Source: Clostridiaceae bacterium (lineage in GTDB: Bacteria; Bacillota; Clostridia; Saccharofermentanales; DTU023). Taken from it: a DNA stretch of 7,083 nt. Position numbers and translations under genes: made by a program. The notes below the pieces were generated by a model. That model saw only the letters and a program-made list of their open reading frames with translations, was not told the origin of the DNA and searched no databases. The stretch spans positions 1 through 7,083 of the forward strand of contig JAAZJV010000156.1 of assembly GCA_012800135.1 (NCBI GenBank), given 5' to 3'. Shown here in pieces: positions 6,232-7,083 of this stretch (positions are counted from its first letter, which is position 1; each line of letters begins with the position of its first letter).

Positions 6232-6289
6232 TGGCATGCTTTAACCTATGATTTAAAAAGGAACATGTGACGCCCGATACCTACCTGTC

Positions 6290-7083
6290 TCAAAGATCGT
6301 CGCTCAACAAACCATAACGGCAAAGCATCTCCCAAAGAGGAGAAGATGTAAGACTTGGCCGGTCACCACTTGGCTTTTCAGGTTTAAACACAACATAATC
6401 AGATTCCGTTCTTTCAAGATGACAGAGACCGACATCTGAAAAAATACTAAGAATTGCCAATACAGCGAAAGCGTCAGCCTCAACATTATAACGATGAGAA
6501 ACAACCCACGCTAAACGACTGGGAGAGAAAACAATCTGCCCGTCCCCATCTGCCCCAAGCTGCTCTAAAAACAACCATAACGCCGTAAAATGCATAGGTT
6601 TCATCGTCATCCGCATGGCCATATCTTCACTCGACGGCATTTCAATAAAGCGTTGAAATCCCTCAAAGGCACGAGCATCTTCATTTCCGCACGATGGGCG
6701 TATCGCTTCTGTGGTAAGTTGAATCGTCGCTCTCCCCTGCCAAACATTCCATTCCGGAGTCGCCAACACATCGACGACATCGCCTGTGTCATAGAAAAAC
6801 GATTCATCTCCCCCATGAAAAAGGATGGCGTCAAAAGATTGCATAGACACATCATTTGACCTTAAACGCATTTTAAAATGACGCCCGTCGCCAACGCGAC
6901 TCGTGTCCTCAATAAGGAATCGACGAATGAGAAAAACAGCTTTGCCGAAATCCTGTCCGGTTGGCTCCAATAGTGCCAGTCGATCAACCAGTTCACCGTC
7001 GATCGCGGAAGGCGAAATATCGGCATCAGCTTCATATGTCTCGTCGCGTTCATCTTCGGGGATAGAGCGCATGTATGTTACCA
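6290..7083 (-). CDS. recJ: C-terminal part of RecJ, single-stranded-DNA 5'-3' exonuclease (runs off right edge)
   Basis: RecJ degrades single-stranded DNA 5' to 3' in recombinational and mismatch repair. The frame is open to the window edge, about 263 codons, so the true start and the catalytic DHH/DHHA1 domains lie outside. The ATG at 7072 is internal. Counting from that Met, 'LVDRLALLEPTGQDFGKAVFL' (28-48) matches in position the RecJ 'L..LEPFGxGNxxPxF' segment, though it is degenerate. An OB-fold follows, with 'FDAILFHGGDE' (80-90), 'GDVVDVLATPEWNVWQGRATIQL' (97-119) and 'IRP'. The last 110 or so residues form a helical, winged-helix-like tail resembling the extra C-terminal domain of Firmicutes RecJ. 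The position directly before rel on the same strand supports the call, because recJ-(apt)-rel is a conserved order. The identification rests on weak C-terminal similarity plus synteny. Confidence 0.75.
   Translation of the reverse strand, partial: VTYMRSIPEDERDETYEADADISPSAIDGELVDRLALLEPTGQDFGKAVFLIRRFLIEDTSRVGDGRHFKMRLRSNDVSMQSFDAILFHGGDESFFYDTGDVVDVLATPEWNVWQGRATIQLTTEAIRPSCGNEDARAFEGFQRFIEMPSSEDMAMRMTMKPMHFTALWLFLEQLGADGDGQIVFSPSRLAWVVSHRYNVEADAFAVLAILSIFSDVGLCHLERTESDYVVFKPEKPSGDRPSLTSSPLWEMLCRYGLLSDDL

Noticed and set aside
1..7083. Mobile elements, CRISPR repeats, tRNA or rRNA genes, and toxin-antitoxin or defence genes
   Set aside because: No terminal inverted repeats with a transposase, no regularly spaced repeats, no recognisable tRNA/rRNA sequence, and no such protein families were seen. 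All long genes are housekeeping genes or an efflux regulator.

Overview
The window looks like core chromosome of a Bacillota (Firmicutes) bacterium of moderate GC content. The evidence is a UPF0340/YwlG-family protein, an RNase J, a single long bifunctional Rel (p)ppGpp enzyme, and the recJ-rel gene order familiar from Firmicutes. A Clostridia or Negativicutes member would fit, but the genus cannot be fixed from the sequence alone. I see no phage, insertion sequence, CRISPR array, tRNA or rRNA.

Layout. Positions 1-83 hold the first codons of a leftward gene that looks like an MMPL/RND-type membrane exporter. Positions 84-410 are an AT-rich divergent regulatory region with candidate promoters for both directions and several short inverted repeats. 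Next come three rightward genes: a TetR-family repressor (411-1118), a YwlG/UPF0340-family protein (1163-1747) and RNase J (1817-3613). A 145-bp convergent gap separates RNase J from the leftward rel gene (6176 down to 3759). Upstream of rel, also leftward, is the C-terminal part of recJ, which runs off the right edge (7083 down to 6290).

How the genes fit together. The TetR protein probably represses the divergent exporter and itself. This is a standard efflux control module, in which a ligand releases the repressor from the shared intergenic region. RNase J (5'-3' RNA decay and maturation) and Rel ((p)ppGpp synthesis and hydrolysis) are two global regulators of RNA turnover and growth rate, and here they face each other tail to tail. 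RecJ (5'-3' single-stranded DNA exonuclease) lies directly upstream of rel, without the apt gene found between them in Bacillus subtilis.

No clearly new system stands out. The most testable oddity is a bacterial-type slippery heptamer (A AAA AAG, in the correct phase) inside an eight-lysine stretch of rel, followed by a stem-loop. Slippage of -1 there would give a Rel protein cut off before its zinc-finger and ACT domains. The divergent operator region and the lysine-rich N-terminal extension of RNase J are secondary points of interest.
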